Counted from the stretch's first letter, positions 27,401-36,517 are shown. The stretch: DNA of 64,000 nt from Sulfurimonas marina (GCF_014905095.1 NZ_CP041165.1:372001-436000); one strand, 5' to 3'. Notes: generated from the sequence alone by a model not told the origin. Translations and numbers: made by a program.

Positions 27401-28729
27401 ATGGCAAACAAACTACATATAGTCTCACTAGGATGTACAAAAAATCTTGTAGATACTGAAGTTATGATGGGACGACTCAAAAATTTTGAATTAACAGACA
27501 ACAATGAAGATGCAGATGTGATCATTGTAAACACATGTGGATTCATCGATGCTGCAAAAGAAGAGTCTATAAATACGGTTCTCTCTTTAGATGAAGCGAG
27601 AAAAGATGATTCTGTTTTAGTTATGGCTGGATGTTTAAGTGAAAGATATCAAGAGGAGCTTCAAGAACAGATTCCTGAAGTTGATATTTTTACAGGTGTT
27701 GGTGACTACGATAAGATTGATGAGCTTTTAGCAGAGAAAAAAAGCAGATTTAGTGATGAAGTATATCTTATTGACGGAGCTGAAAGAGTAGTTACAGGTT
27801 CATCATATCATGCATATGTGAAGTTGAGTGAAGGGTGTAACCAACAGTGTTCATTTTGTGCTATTCCAAGTTTCAAAGGAAAATTAAACTCTCGCGAGCT
27901 TGATTCGATCGCAAAAGAGGTAGAATCTTTAGTCGCACAAGGGTACTGGGATTTTTCATTTGTGTCTCAAGATTCAAGTTCATACTTAAGGGATAAAAAT
28001 GTAAAAGATGGACTTTCACTTCTGATTGAGAGAATTGAGCTGATCGAAGGTGTAAAGTCTGCAAGAATCCTTTATCTATACCCATCAACTACATCGCTTA
28101 ATTTACTCAAACGTATTGAGAAAAGTGAAGTATTCCATAACTATTTCGATATGCCGATCCAACATATAAACGATGATATGTTACGTATTATGAAGCGTGG
28201 GTTCGGCAAAGAGAAAACTTTAGAGTTATTAAACTATATGAGAAATATGCCAAACTCTTTTGTAAGAACAAGTTTTATCGTGGGGCATCCTGGGGAGACA
28301 CAGGAGATGTTTGATGAGATGTGTGAATTTGCCAAAAGTTTTGGCTTCGATCGTGTGAATGTTTTTGCATACTCTGATGAAGAGACAACATCTGCTTATG
28401 ATATGGCAGATAAGATCGATGATGAGACTATTGCAAAACGTGCCGAGATTTTGGGTGAAATTGTTAAAGAAGTTACACTTGAATCACTTGAGGCTGAAAT
28501 CGGTAAAGAGGTTGATATCGTTATTGACGGCGAGAGTGACGAACATGAGTATCTTTTAAGTGCCAGAGAACTACTTTGGGACAGAGATATTGACGGTGAG
28601 ATCTTTGTTAATGACAGAACAGATGAGGATGCCGAGATTGTTTTCGGGAAACCTTATAAAGCTAAAATTACTGGAATTGCCGGTGATATTCTAATGGCAA
28701 CAGTGGACAATGCTCCTTCAAACAACTAA
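27401..28729 (+). CDS. rimO: Ribosomal protein S12 methylthiotransferase RimO
   Basis: A 442-aa radical SAM enzyme that adds a methylthio group to an Asp of ribosomal protein uS12. The N-terminal UPF0004 domain supplies cluster cysteines Cys12, Cys46 and Cys78. The radical SAM triad is Cys146, Cys150 and Cys153 in GCNQQCSFCAIPSFKG. A TRAM-like C-terminus follows. The sequence SFKGKLNSR after the triad marks RimO rather than MiaB, and a separate MiaB lies at 34 kb. It overlaps tilS by 20 nt. Confidence 0.94.
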   Translation: MANKLHIVSLGCTKNLVDTEVMMGRLKNFELTDNNEDADVIIVNTCGFIDAAKEESINTVLSLDEARKDDSVLVMAGCLSERYQEELQEQIPEVDIFTGVGDYDKIDELLAEKKSRFSDEVYLIDGAERVVTGSSYHAYVKLSEGCNQQCSFCAIPSFKGKLNSRELDSIAKEVESLVAQGYWDFSFVSQDSSSYLRDKNVKDGLSLLIERIELIEGVKSARILYLYPSTTSLNLLKRIEKSEVFHNYFDMPIQHINDDMLRIMKRGFGKEKTLELLNYMRNMPNSFVRTSFIVGHPGETQEMFDEMCEFAKSFGFDRVNVFAYSDEETTSAYDMADKIDDETIAKRAEILGEIVKEVTLESLEAEIGKEVDIVIDGESDEHEYLLSARELLWDRDIDGEIFVNDRTDEDAEIVFGKPYKAKITGIAGDILMATVDNAPSNN

Positions 28730-29699
28730 AGAGCTTTTACAAGACTCTAAAAACCTTCTGGCATTTTCTGCCGGAGGGGATTCTACCGCACTCCTATTTC
28801 TCCTTTTAGAAAATAATATTAAATTTGATATCGCTATTGTTGATTACGGTGTACGTAAGCAGAGTAAAGATGAACTCATTTATGCAAAAGTATTGGCAGA
28901 GAAGTATGGATTTACTTGTCATGAAAAAACAGCTTCAAAAATTACGAAAAACTTTGAAGCTGAAGCTCGATCACTGCGATACGGTTTTTTTGAAGAGCTG
29001 ATTGAAGAATATGAATATGAATACCTTTTAACTGCACACCATTTGGGTGATAGACTGGAGTGGTTTTTAATGCAGTTATGTAAAGGTGCAGGGTGTGTTG
29101 AACTCTCAGGGATGAAAAGAGTTGAGAATAGAGAGAACTATAATCTTGTACGGCCATTACTTCATCTAGATAAGCAGGAATTACTTGAATATCTCAATTC
29201 TAAAGAGATTAAATATTTTGAAGATGAAACAAACAGTGATGAGCGTTTTCAGAGAAACTATTTTCGTCATAATTTCTCTGAGCCGCTTCTGCAAAAATAT
29301 AAAAGCGGGATAGAAAAAAGTTTTAGCTATATAGATCAGGATATAGACTCTCTGATAGAAGAGATTGAACTGAAAGTGGTAAATCAGCTGGCGTATTTTG
29401 AATCGAAAGATAGAAGAACAAACCTTGTACATATAGACAAATATTTAAAATCTTGCGGAGAGTTGATAACGGCAAATGAAAAACAAGAGCTTTTAAAAAA
29501 TGAGAGTGTAGTGATAGGGCGAAAATATATCGTCACACAAGATAGTGAAAATGTATTTATAGCACCTTATATTCAAGCAGTAGGCTTGGATAAAGAGCTA
29601 AAAGAGAAGTTCCGTTTACTGAGAGTACCTGTGAAGCTTCGAGGCTATTTAGCTTCAGATTTTGAGGCAGTAGAGTTTGTATCGTTATTGTTAGAGTAA
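28710..29699 (+). CDS. tilS: tRNA(Ile)-lysidine synthetase TilS
   Basis: A 329-aa PP-loop ATPase that converts C34 of tRNA-Ile(CAU) to lysidine. The PP-loop reads SAGGDSTAL (residues 20-28), a variant of SGGxDS with Ala in the second position. LTAHHLGDRLEWFLMQLCKGAG near 109-130 is the family signature. It is short, with a reduced C-terminal region, as in other members of this phylum. It overlaps rimO by 20 nt and overlaps the convergent PilO-like gene by 55 bp. Confidence 0.92.
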   Translation: MLLQTTKELLQDSKNLLAFSAGGDSTALLFLLLENNIKFDIAIVDYGVRKQSKDELIYAKVLAEKYGFTCHEKTASKITKNFEAEARSLRYGFFEELIEEYEYEYLLTAHHLGDRLEWFLMQLCKGAGCVELSGMKRVENRENYNLVRPLLHLDKQELLEYLNSKEIKYFEDETNSDERFQRNYFRHNFSEPLLQKYKSGIEKSFSYIDQDIDSLIEEIELKVVNQLAYFESKDRRTNLVHIDKYLKSCGELITANEKQELLKNESVVIGRKYIVTQDSENVFIAPYIQAVGLDKELKEKFRLLRVPVKLRGYLASDFEAVEFVSLLLE

Positions 29700-30202
29700 A
29701 CTCTCATAGTAAAAGAGGAGTTAATCATCTCCCCCTCTCTTTTAAAAACTATAGGAAAGTTCACAGCTATGATCCAATCCCCTTTGTTAACTGCATCTAA
29801 AAAGTCATAGAAGTTAGTCGGTGAGCTTATTTTTGAAGTAGTATTTACTTCATATACTGCAAAACCTTCCTCGTTTTGTGTTCGATCAACTTTAGAGATT
29901 TTCAAATCAGAAAAATAAGTCTTGTGTTGCTTTTCAAATCTTTGAGGATTAAAAGGTTTATCAAAGGCCTGGATAATGTGTCTATTTTTGCTTTGGAGAT
30001 CTTTTAGTACATCGAGTGTTTCATCGTAAAACTCTTGGTATTTATTATACTCTCTTAGCTCTGTTTTAAAATCCAGTCTTTCAATTCTATACTCTTTCCC
30101 TTTTGGAATAAGCAGTGTAAATGAAAAAACAATTACAAATATAAGTAATACTATCGAAATTAATGAGAGGTAAAGATAGTGACGAGGGATATTAATTCTC
30201 AT
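29645..30202 (-). CDS. PilO-like pilus/secretion assembly protein
   Basis: A 185-aa bitopic protein: a short cytoplasmic N-terminus, one TM helix (about 12-33), a coiled coil (about 38-75) and a periplasmic ferredoxin-like domain (SSPTNFYDFLDAVNKGDWIIAVNFPIVF near 127-154). This is the layout of PilO/GspM inner membrane platform proteins. It is the third of a PilM/PilN/PilO-like trio, overlapping the PilN-like gene by 11 nt. The assignment is from architecture and order, as the sequence itself is divergent. The last 55 bases overlap tilS on the other strand. Confidence 0.6.
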   Translation of the reverse strand: MRINIPRHYLYLSLISIVLLIFVIVFSFTLLIPKGKEYRIERLDFKTELREYNKYQEFYDETLDVLKDLQSKNRHIIQAFDKPFNPQRFEKQHKTYFSDLKISKVDRTQNEEGFAVYEVNTTSKISSPTNFYDFLDAVNKGDWIIAVNFPIVFKREGEMINSSFTMRVYSNNNDTNSTASKSEAK

Positions 30203-30722
30203 TTTCTAACTCCTGATCCATCTCATCGATGTAGTTGGTAGATACAAATCTTAACCAACCGTTTCCTGCCGGATAAAAACTGCTGTATGTTTTGTGAAAA
30301 ATGGAGCGTAAAGGTGCTTGTAACATAAAGTTGTATACATCTTTATTTGGTGTAATACCGTAAAGGACTAGTCCATTTTCGAGCAGTTTTGCCTCTGAAA
30401 GTGTTATACGTTCGGGAACAAGATCAAAAAGGTTTGTTATAGAGTCTTTTAAAACACTGTTTTTCGTAAAAATTCTTTCAGAGAGATCTTTTTGTTTTTT
30501 AATATATGTTATCTGATTTTTCATATTTTCTATATCTTTTTGCAACTCTAATCGTGCTTCAATAGTTTCAGCTTTCTCTTTTTGGAAGCTATAGTCTTTA
30601 TATACCAGAAAAATGAAAGTAGAAAAGATCATAATAAGTGTCATTGAAAAAAAGGTTACCAAGAGTTTAAGTTCTTGGGTAAAAGGAGTTTTCGTTCTTG
30701 GTTTTATATAACTGTATTTCAT
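30192..30722 (-). CDS. PilN-like pilus/secretion assembly protein
   Basis: A 176-aa protein with a cytoplasmic N-terminus of about 20 residues, one TM (about 22-43), a coiled coil (about 47-85) and a small periplasmic domain beginning LFDLVPERITLSEAKLLENGLVLYG. This is the pattern of PilN/GspL C-terminal proteins. It shares ATGA-type overlaps with the PilM-like gene before and the PilO-like gene after. It is probably part of an assembly platform for a type IV pilus-like or DNA-uptake machine encoded elsewhere. Confidence 0.6.
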   Translation of the reverse strand: MKYSYIKPRTKTPFTQELKLLVTFFSMTLIMIFSTFIFLVYKDYSFQKEKAETIEARLELQKDIENMKNQITYIKKQKDLSERIFTKNSVLKDSITNLFDLVPERITLSEAKLLENGLVLYGITPNKDVYNFMLQAPLRSIFHKTYSSFYPAGNGWLRFVSTNYIDEMDQELENEN

Positions 30723-31750
30723 AAACCAAGCTCCTCTTTTGCAAGTTCACAGATCTCTGCTCCTAAATCGACAGTTCTGATGTATGTATTTAAAAACATC
30801 TCCTCTTCAAGATAACGTTTAAGATCATTGCTTACGTGTGTATTGTCTGCAATGTAGATGTTTTCTATAAATTTACTCTCATATCGCGTATCTTTATAAA
30901 AGTGGTTAAATGCATTTTGTATTAAAGAGAATCTTTGATAATCTTCATTAAAATGGGAATCATCACTTTCAGGTGTTTCTGTTGTGTTTTCTCGAACTTC
31001 ATTTTCATAAAGTTCCTCTTCTAAGTCTTTGCCTTCAGAAAACTCGTCAATATCTTCTAAAGAGTCAAGATCTTCAATATCGGAAAAATCTTCAAGCTCA
31101 TCATCAACATCCATATCATCAAGAACTATCCCCTCATCATCCAGTTCAAGCTCAAAATCTTTTTCATCTTCTAGATCATCTAAAGCCATGTTCTCAGATT
31201 CCAGATCGACCTCCATATCAAGATGTTCTGCAAACAGAAGTTCTGAATTTTCAAAAACAGCAAGAGATAAAGAACTGTCTTCTATGAGTACAAACATTGC
31301 AAGGTTTTTATCGATTTTATCTTTAAAAAACTTTGTTAAAACCACAAACGGTGAAAATATAAAGTCTATTCCTATATCTTCATATTTTTTTTCAAGTTCA
31401 TAAAGATCTGTTTTAGAAGTGTATGTTGTCCAGCTTTTATTGATACATCTGTATTCGGTAGTTGAGAGATCTTGATACTGCGAAAGTTTGTTTTTATCGC
31501 AGCTTGGTAGTGCACCTTGTTCATGAGATGTGTCTAAAAATGAGATGTAATAATAGGGAGATTCGCTTATATGACTTGTGATATATTCATATATCTCTTC
31601 TGTGAGTTTAGTAGATTGAAAAACATGTTCATAGTGAGAGACCTCATTTGTTTTTGAGTGTACCTCCACATGAATAGTCGTACTAGATCTTTCAACAATA
31701 ATGTTAATAAAAACTTTTAAGTACAAAGACTCCAGTATTTTACTTAGCAC
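30719..31750 (-). CDS. PilM-like protein with acidic low-complexity insertion
   Basis: A 343-aa cytoplasmic protein, divergent but located where PilM (an actin-like ATPase that binds the PilN N-terminus) would be. Residues about 178-262 are an almost purely acidic stretch of Asp and Glu, apparently inserted between two halves of the fold. The half before it ends with FVLIEDSSLSLAVFENSELLFAEH, a beta-rich segment like those of ASKHA-fold proteins. No intact ATP-binding motifs can be pointed to. It begins one base into the xerH stop. The call is context-based. Confidence 0.5.
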   Translation of the reverse strand: MLSKILESLYLKVFINIIVERSSTTIHVEVHSKTNEVSHYEHVFQSTKLTEEIYEYITSHISESPYYYISFLDTSHEQGALPSCDKNKLSQYQDLSTTEYRCINKSWTTYTSKTDLYELEKKYEDIGIDFIFSPFVVLTKFFKDKIDKNLAMFVLIEDSSLSLAVFENSELLFAEHLDMEVDLESENMALDDLEDEKDFELELDDEGIVLDDMDVDDELEDFSDIEDLDSLEDIDEFSEGKDLEEELYENEVRENTTETPESDDSHFNEDYQRFSLIQNAFNHFYKDTRYESKFIENIYIADNTHVSNDLKRYLEEEMFLNTYIRTVDLGAEICELAKEELGL

Positions 31751-32631
31751 TAAGAACTAACCCCACATAACGGATGTGCTTTGTCATAGTTTTGTTTTTT
31801 CAAGGCACTACCTAATTTCGTATAGATTTGCGTTGTTGCCATCGAAGAATGTCCTAAAAGTTCACTTACATCAACAATAGGAGCTCCACCGTTTAAAAGA
31901 GATGTTGCATACGAGTGGCGCAGTTGATGAGGTGTTACTTTTAATGAAATTCTAGCAAAAACTTTATTTATGATATATCTTAGACTATTTTCGCTTAATT
32001 TTTCGCCATTTTTCTCAAAAAGAAATTTTTTTGGCGAAAAATCTCGTAAATATTCCTCTAGGATTTTTTTTGTTGACTCTATTATAGGGATATCTCTTTG
32101 TTTGTTTCCCTTCCCGATAACCCGTATCCACTGATCAGATATATCTTCTAGTTTCAGGTTTGCTAGTTCAGATATACGAAGCCCCATAGTATAAAGAATA
32201 GTTATAATGGTTTTTTCATGCAGATCGGCTTGTTGCAGAGCTTCAATAATATGTTTATGTGCAATCGGTTTAGGGAGTGTTTTAGCAACTTTTACACTCT
32301 CATCAGCTTTGAGAGTTACTTTGATTTGCAGCTCACCGAGATACTCGCTAAAGCTTCTAATGGCACTCAATTTTTTACTGATTGTTTTAGATTGTAGGGA
32401 GGAGATATGGATGCGATAGGGCATAAGGTTAAAGAGAAGATGATCTTTTTCCTCAACAACCTCTATAATACCAAGGGCTTCATCCAAAGCCTCTTTATAG
32501 GTTTTTATAGTTAGGTCTGAGTAGCCCTTGTAGTTTTTTAGATGTTCTAAAAACTTTTCTTTATACTCATCTATCGACTTTTTCAAGGATTTTCTCGAAC
32601 TGTTTATGATATTTTGCTGCTTGGCTGACAA
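31750..32631 (-). CDS. xerH: XerH-type tyrosine recombinase
   Basis: A 293-aa site-specific recombinase, probably the single-recombinase XerH that resolves chromosome dimers at difH in this phylum. All catalytic residues are visible: Arg152 (MGLRISELANL), Lys near 174, His235 and Arg238 (HQLRHSYATSLLNGG), His261 (LLGHSS) and Tyr270 (TTQIYTK). The first possible start is TTG at 32629-32631, overlapping the previous gene by 65 nt; a second TTG at 32584-32586 is also possible. It lies in an operon between the TPR-like gene and the PilM-like gene. No dif site was identified. Confidence 0.88.
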   Translation of the reverse strand: MSAKQQNIINSSRKSLKKSIDEYKEKFLEHLKNYKGYSDLTIKTYKEALDEALGIIEVVEEKDHLLFNLMPYRIHISSLQSKTISKKLSAIRSFSEYLGELQIKVTLKADESVKVAKTLPKPIAHKHIIEALQQADLHEKTIITILYTMGLRISELANLKLEDISDQWIRVIGKGNKQRDIPIIESTKKILEEYLRDFSPKKFLFEKNGEKLSENSLRYIINKVFARISLKVTPHQLRHSYATSLLNGGAPIVDVSELLGHSSMATTQIYTKLGSALKKQNYDKAHPLCGVSS

Positions 32632-33022
32632 GCTCTTTATTTGTTATGACGCTAGGAGCAAGTTTTATATAACTCTCAACCATAATTTCACTCATAAGCT
32701 TTATTCTAGCTCTTTGTGCATCATCAATAGTATCTTGAGAAATCATCTCGTTAATCTCTCTGAGGTATTGTTTTGCTTCTTTGATGTATTTTTCATACTT
32801 CATAGAAGTTTTTGATTGTGCCATTATAGTTGAAGCCATTCTGTTGTAGACATCTTCTGAAAAAGCTTCACTTGCAAGTGTATATGCTTTGTTGTAATCA
32901 CCCATTTCGTAGTGGTATTTTGCTTCAAGAGATTTTTCGTAAGAGGGATTTGTTAAAAAGAAAAGTATCATAAAAGAGACTATAAAAACGGCTATAAAAA
33001 TAAAGAGATTTTTAATGTTCAT
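32567..33022 (-). CDS. Membrane-anchored hypothetical protein with TPR-like helices
   Basis: A 151-aa protein with one N-terminal TM (about 5-23). The remainder is helical, beginning YHYEMGDYNKAYTLASEAF, which looks like a tetratricopeptide-type helix pair. No catalytic motif is seen. It overlaps the acyltransferase gene by 11 nt and xerH by up to 65 nt, so it is co-translated within the miaB operon. The function is unknown. Confidence 0.7.
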   Translation of the reverse strand: MNIKNLFIFIAVFIVSFMILFFLTNPSYEKSLEAKYHYEMGDYNKAYTLASEAFSEDVYNRMASTIMAQSKTSMKYEKYIKEAKQYLREINEMISQDTIDDAQRARIKLMSEIMVESYIKLAPSVITNKELVSQAAKYHKQFEKILEKVDR

Positions 33023-33635
33023 GTTTAAGTAAACCTTCTTTTATTAGAGCTCTTGCAGCTTCAAGTTCCATCCCACTTATATCTATCTCTTGTGTGGAGT
33101 AGTAATGTATTGTACCAAAAGGTTTTGGAACTGTAAAGCGGTCCCAAGAATTAAACTGCCAGTACTTTGTAGGTTTGATCTCTACAAGCACTATTTTCGC
33201 TTTTGCTTTTTGTGCCATAACTATTATACCATCTGCTACTTCATGGCGAGGCCCCTTAGGACCGTCAGGTGTTATACCTATGTCATACCCCTCTTTTAAA
33301 GTTTTAATCGCTTGTATCAGTACTTTTGCAGGAGATTTATCGCTCGAACCTGCAAGCGTACCTAGCCCAAAGTATGAGATCGTTTTAGAGATCAGTTTTC
33401 CATCAAAGTGGGGTGAGATTAAAACTTTAGCATGAGGTTTTTTTCTATAATGGCTGTAAAGATATGGAAGCATTAAAAGCTCTCCGTGCCAACATGCAAA
33501 TATAATAGGGTCCCCAGAAATTGATTCGGGAGAGTGGTATATTTTTTTATTTGTTCGGTATAAAAAACGGATCAGAAGCGATCCTAGAAGCGGAATAAAT
33601 ACAAGCGCTAAAAAGCGAGATAGTTTTTTACTCAA
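33012..33635 (-). CDS. DUF374 lysophospholipid acyltransferase family protein
   Basis: A 207-aa membrane-associated acyltransferase-like protein of the DUF374 group. An N-terminal hydrophobic segment (about 8-26) is followed by [13 protein letters not shown] near 46-58, which supplies the expected His, and by [14 protein letters not shown] near 115-128, the DUF374 signature. It probably acylates a lipid in envelope biogenesis. It overlaps miaB by 8 nt. A homologous gene follows miaB in Helicobacter, as I recall. Confidence 0.85.
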   Translation of the reverse strand: MSKKLSRFLALVFIPLLGSLLIRFLYRTNKKIYHSPESISGDPIIFACWHGELLMLPYLYSHYRKKPHAKVLISPHFDGKLISKTISYFGLGTLAGSSDKSPAKVLIQAIKTLKEGYDIGITPDGPKGPRHEVADGIIVMAQKAKAKIVLVEIKPTKYWQFNSWDRFTVPKPFGTIHYYSTQEIDISGMELEAARALIKEGLLKHEH

Positions 33636-34932
33636 CTATCTCCCCCGTACAGATTGTACGTCCAATCTGTGTAATTTTAACGTTTTTAAATTTTCCTAAA
33701 AGCTCTTCTGAACCTTTTACCTTAACAACAAGGTTAGCATTTGTTCGACCTGAAACATAGTTGTCACGGTTAAGGTCTTCAAAGTAAACCTCATACGTTT
33801 TACCTAGATGTTTCTGCATATTTTTATCTATTATCTCTGTTTGCATTGATTGAAGATGAGAAAGTCTAGCAGAACCTATCTCTTCATCAACTACATTTGT
33901 AAAGTGTTCCGCTTCGGTGTGTGGACGAGCTGAATATTTAAAGCTGAAGATCTGATCAAACTCCACCTGTTTCATAACATCTAATGTATCTTCAAAATCC
34001 TCTTCACTCTCACCAGGGAAAGCAACGATGATATCTGTGGAGATACTCACATCAGGACACTCTTTGCGCAGTTTTTCAACTCTGTTTAAAAACCACTCTT
34101 TCGTGTATCCGCGTTTCATATCTTTTAGTACTTTTGTTGAACCTGATTGAAGCGGCATATGCATAGATTTACAGATCTTAGGGTTTGAAGCAAACTCTTC
34201 GATAAACTCATCATCCATATGAAATGGGTGCGGTGAAGTAAAACGGATACGCTCTAAGCCTTCTATTTTTGAAAGTCGGCGTAAAAGTTTCGTAAAGTTT
34301 ACTTTTTCATGTTCAGAGTCTGAAAATCTTCTACCGTAGTTGTTAACATTTTGTCCAAGTAAGAAGATCTCTTTTGCACCTGTATCAACAGCTTTTTGTG
34401 CCTCTTGGATAATTAGCTCATCGGGGATGGAGATCTCTTCACCGCGAGTTTTTGGAACGATACAAAATGTACATTTTTTGTCACATCCGATCGAGATGTT
34501 TATGTAAGCTTTATACGGAGATGTACGAAAATCGTCAAAAGCAAATTCACTCTCATCGTAGTTGATGTCGATCTCAACTGCTTTATCCTTGTGAAGCACT
34601 TCAGAGATTTTAGAAACGTTTCTAGCACCCAGAACAAAACTTACATAAGGAGCACGTTTAATGATCTCATCACCGAGGTGTGAAGCTGTACAGCCGCAAA
34701 CACCTATTTTTGCTCCCTCTTTTTTCTTTTTGTTAAAAGCACCCAGTTCCGAGAAAAGTTTTTGTACAGGCTTTTCACGTACTGAACATGTATTTATTAA
34801 AATTAGGTCAGCCTCTTTAAGATCTGTCGTTGTATCATACCCTTCACGCTCTTTAAGCTGCGCTATCATATGCTCTGAATCACGAGTATTCATCGCACAA
34901 CCTAATGTTTCAATAAATAACTTTTTACTCAT
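33628..34932 (-). CDS. miaB: tRNA-2-methylthio-N6-dimethylallyladenosine synthase MiaB
   Basis: A 434-aa radical SAM methylthiotransferase acting on i6A37 of tRNA. Cluster cysteines of the N-terminal domain are Cys12, Cys49 and a CGC near 79-81. The radical SAM triad is Cys150, Cys154 and Cys157 ([18 protein letters not shown]). A TRAM domain closes the protein. KTRGEE after the triad is MiaB-specific. It follows the HP0268-like gene at a 15-nt spacing and leads a run of overlapping genes to the PilO-like protein. Confidence 0.95.
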   Translation of the reverse strand: MSKKLFIETLGCAMNTRDSEHMIAQLKEREGYDTTTDLKEADLILINTCSVREKPVQKLFSELGAFNKKKKEGAKIGVCGCTASHLGDEIIKRAPYVSFVLGARNVSKISEVLHKDKAVEIDINYDESEFAFDDFRTSPYKAYINISIGCDKKCTFCIVPKTRGEEISIPDELIIQEAQKAVDTGAKEIFLLGQNVNNYGRRFSDSEHEKVNFTKLLRRLSKIEGLERIRFTSPHPFHMDDEFIEEFASNPKICKSMHMPLQSGSTKVLKDMKRGYTKEWFLNRVEKLRKECPDVSISTDIIVAFPGESEEDFEDTLDVMKQVEFDQIFSFKYSARPHTEAEHFTNVVDEEIGSARLSHLQSMQTEIIDKNMQKHLGKTYEVYFEDLNRDNYVSGRTNANLVVKVKGSEELLGKFKNVKITQIGRTICTGEIVE

Positions 34933-34947
34933 ATATTTTCTCTCTGT

Positions 34948-35193
34948 TTACGCCATTATATGTACTTGGTACATGTAATCGTTATCGCTTAATGCGTATT
35001 TTACTTCATTCATGTAGAAGCTTTTTCCTTCAGCTTCAAAGTGATCTTGTAATGCTAAAAGATCTTTGTGTGAGTTTTCTCTGTCAAAATAAAGAATTAC
35101 ACTTTTCTCTTTTTCAACTAAAGATTCGATTTTTGCTAAGTCAATTTTCTTAGGTTTAGCGTCTAGCTCCATTCTTACAAGCTTTAAATCCAT
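34948..35193 (-). CDS. HP0268-family small protein
   Basis: An 81-aa protein matching the H. pylori HP0268 family in length and pattern (SVILYFDRENSHKDLLALQDHF...YMYQVHIMA). HP0268 has been reported as a small nuclease with nicking and ribonuclease activity, and it also sits beside a miaB gene. The activity here is inferred from family only. It is the first gene of the operon; a minus-strand TATAAT lies at 35228-35233. Confidence 0.82.
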   Translation of the reverse strand: MDLKLVRMELDAKPKKIDLAKIESLVEKEKSVILYFDRENSHKDLLALQDHFEAEGKSFYMNEVKYALSDNDYMYQVHIMA

Positions 35194-35227
35194 AACTTTT
35201 CCTTATATAGTCTTTTATAGTTCGTGA

Positions 35228-35233
35228 ATTATA
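35228..35233 (-). promoter_or_regulatory. -10 element for the HP0268-miaB operon
   Basis: TATAAT on the minus strand (AAGTATAATTCAC) lies 35 nt before the HP0268-like ATG. Confidence 0.5.
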
Positions 35234-35283
35234 CTTAATTTGTAATAAAAGTCCGATTAAAGATGTTTTTATAACAACTTCGG

Positions 35284-35289
35284 TACAAT
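35284..35289 (+). promoter_or_regulatory. -10 element for nusA
   Basis: TACAAT lies 78 bases before the nusA start, giving a leader of about 70 nt. The leader contains an 8-bp inverted repeat, AAGAAATC (35305-35312) with GATTTCTT (35338-35345). Confidence 0.45.
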
Positions 35290-35366
35290 TTCACACTATC
35301 AAATAAGAAATCCCCCAATTATTACTTATCATTGTCAGATTTCTTACAAAAACAAAGGATATTACT

Positions 35367-36506
35367 GTGGAAAAAATATTAGATATCGCAGAAGCTATTG
35401 CAAATGAAAAAGGTTTGCAACCGGAAAAAGTTTTAGAAGCGTTAAAAACAGCTTTTGTACAAACTGCAAAGAGAGTAATCAATCCAAATTTTGCTTTTGA
35501 AGCACAAGTAGATGAGATCAATAAAAAAATAAAAATTATTCAAACAATTACAGTCGTAGCAGACGATGATGAAAAATTACAAGATGAAGAGACTGCACCT
35601 GCATACATGGCAATCAGTGATGCAAGAAGTTACGATGATCAAGTAGAACTTGGAGACCAACTTCAAGAGGAACACGATCTGGAAGATTACGGCAGAACTG
35701 CTGCTTCACAACTTCACCGTGAAATTGAATACCATATCCAAAGAATGGTAGAGGATGAAGTATTTAGTAAATACAAATCAAAAGTGGGAACTATTGTAAA
35801 CGGTCGTGTGACACGTGTGGATTCAAACAACGCAACATATATCGAAGTAGATGAGATCCGTGCCGTACTTCCTATGAAAAGCCGTATTAAAGGTGAAGTA
35901 TTTAAAGTTGGTGATGTACTAAAAGCTGTAGTTCGTCGTGTAAATATGGATAAAGAAAACGGTATCCAAATTGAACTTTCACGTACATCTCCAAAATTCC
36001 TAGAAGCACTTTTAGAGCTTGAAGTACCTGAGATTGAAGATGGTAGTGTTGTTATTGAAAAATCTGCTCGTATCCCTGGGGAGAGAGCAAAAATTGCTAT
36101 CTACTCTACACATCCGCAAGTTGATGCAGTTGGTGCTACTGTTGGTGTAAAAGGGGTACGTATCAACTCTGTAAGTGAAGAGCTTATCGGTGAAAATATC
36201 GACTGTATCGAGTATACGAATATTCCTGAGCTTTTTATCTCTCGTGCAATGAGCCCTGCTATTATCTCTCATGTTGAAATTCAACAAGATGAAGAGGGAA
36301 AAAATGTAAAAGCTGTTGTAACTCTTCCAAGTGATCAAAAATCTAAAGCGATTGGAAAAAGCGGTATAAACATCCGTCTTGCTTCTATGTTATGTGGTAT
36401 GGATATTGAACTTGTTGAAAACGACTCTATGACTCCGGAAAACGCTGCTGTTGAACAAGAGGAAGAAAAAGATGGTGTAGATGCACTAGAGGCTTTATTT
36501 AACTAA
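35367..36506 (+). CDS. nusA: Transcription termination/antitermination factor NusA
   Basis: A 379-aa RNA polymerase-binding factor. In order it has an N-terminal domain (1-125), an S1 domain (about 132-197, starting VGTIVNGRVTRVDSNNATYIE), KH1 (about 200-275, with RIPGERAKIAIYS) and KH2 (about 280-350, ending KSKAIGKSGINIRLASML). The C-terminal acidic repeats of E. coli NusA are absent, as is usual outside gammaproteobacteria. The start codon is GTG at 35367, 7 nt after AAAGGA. The 3' end overlaps the convergent permease gene by 4 nt inside a palindrome. Confidence 0.96.
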   Translation: MEKILDIAEAIANEKGLQPEKVLEALKTAFVQTAKRVINPNFAFEAQVDEINKKIKIIQTITVVADDDEKLQDEETAPAYMAISDARSYDDQVELGDQLQEEHDLEDYGRTAASQLHREIEYHIQRMVEDEVFSKYKSKVGTIVNGRVTRVDSNNATYIEVDEIRAVLPMKSRIKGEVFKVGDVLKAVVRRVNMDKENGIQIELSRTSPKFLEALLELEVPEIEDGSVVIEKSARIPGERAKIAIYSTHPQVDAVGATVGVKGVRINSVSEELIGENIDCIEYTNIPELFISRAMSPAIISHVEIQQDEEGKNVKAVVTLPSDQKSKAIGKSGINIRLASMLCGMDIELVENDSMTPENAAVEQEEEKDGVDALEALFN

Positions 36507-36517
36507 GCCTTGTGCAT
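36481..36517. terminator. Terminator-like palindrome at the nusA/permease junction
   Basis: Two nested arms (ATGCAC with GTGCAT, and AGGCTT with AAGCCT) surround the overlapping stop codons of the convergent genes. The internal loop is asymmetric (3 nt against 1 nt). Confidence 0.5.

Noticed and set aside
27337-27546. N-terminal extension of the BaiN-like flavoprotein
   Set aside because: It lies antisense to rimO codons, and the FAD-binding fold starts at the ATG 27336.
30973-31403. Two plus-strand open frames, one very Ser-rich, opposite the PilM-like gene
   Set aside because: They are mirror readings of the Asp/Glu-rich low-complexity stretch and have no ribosome sites.
31750-32631. XerH as an integrase of a mobile element
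   Set aside because: It is embedded in a housekeeping operon with no direct repeats, tRNA target or phage genes nearby.
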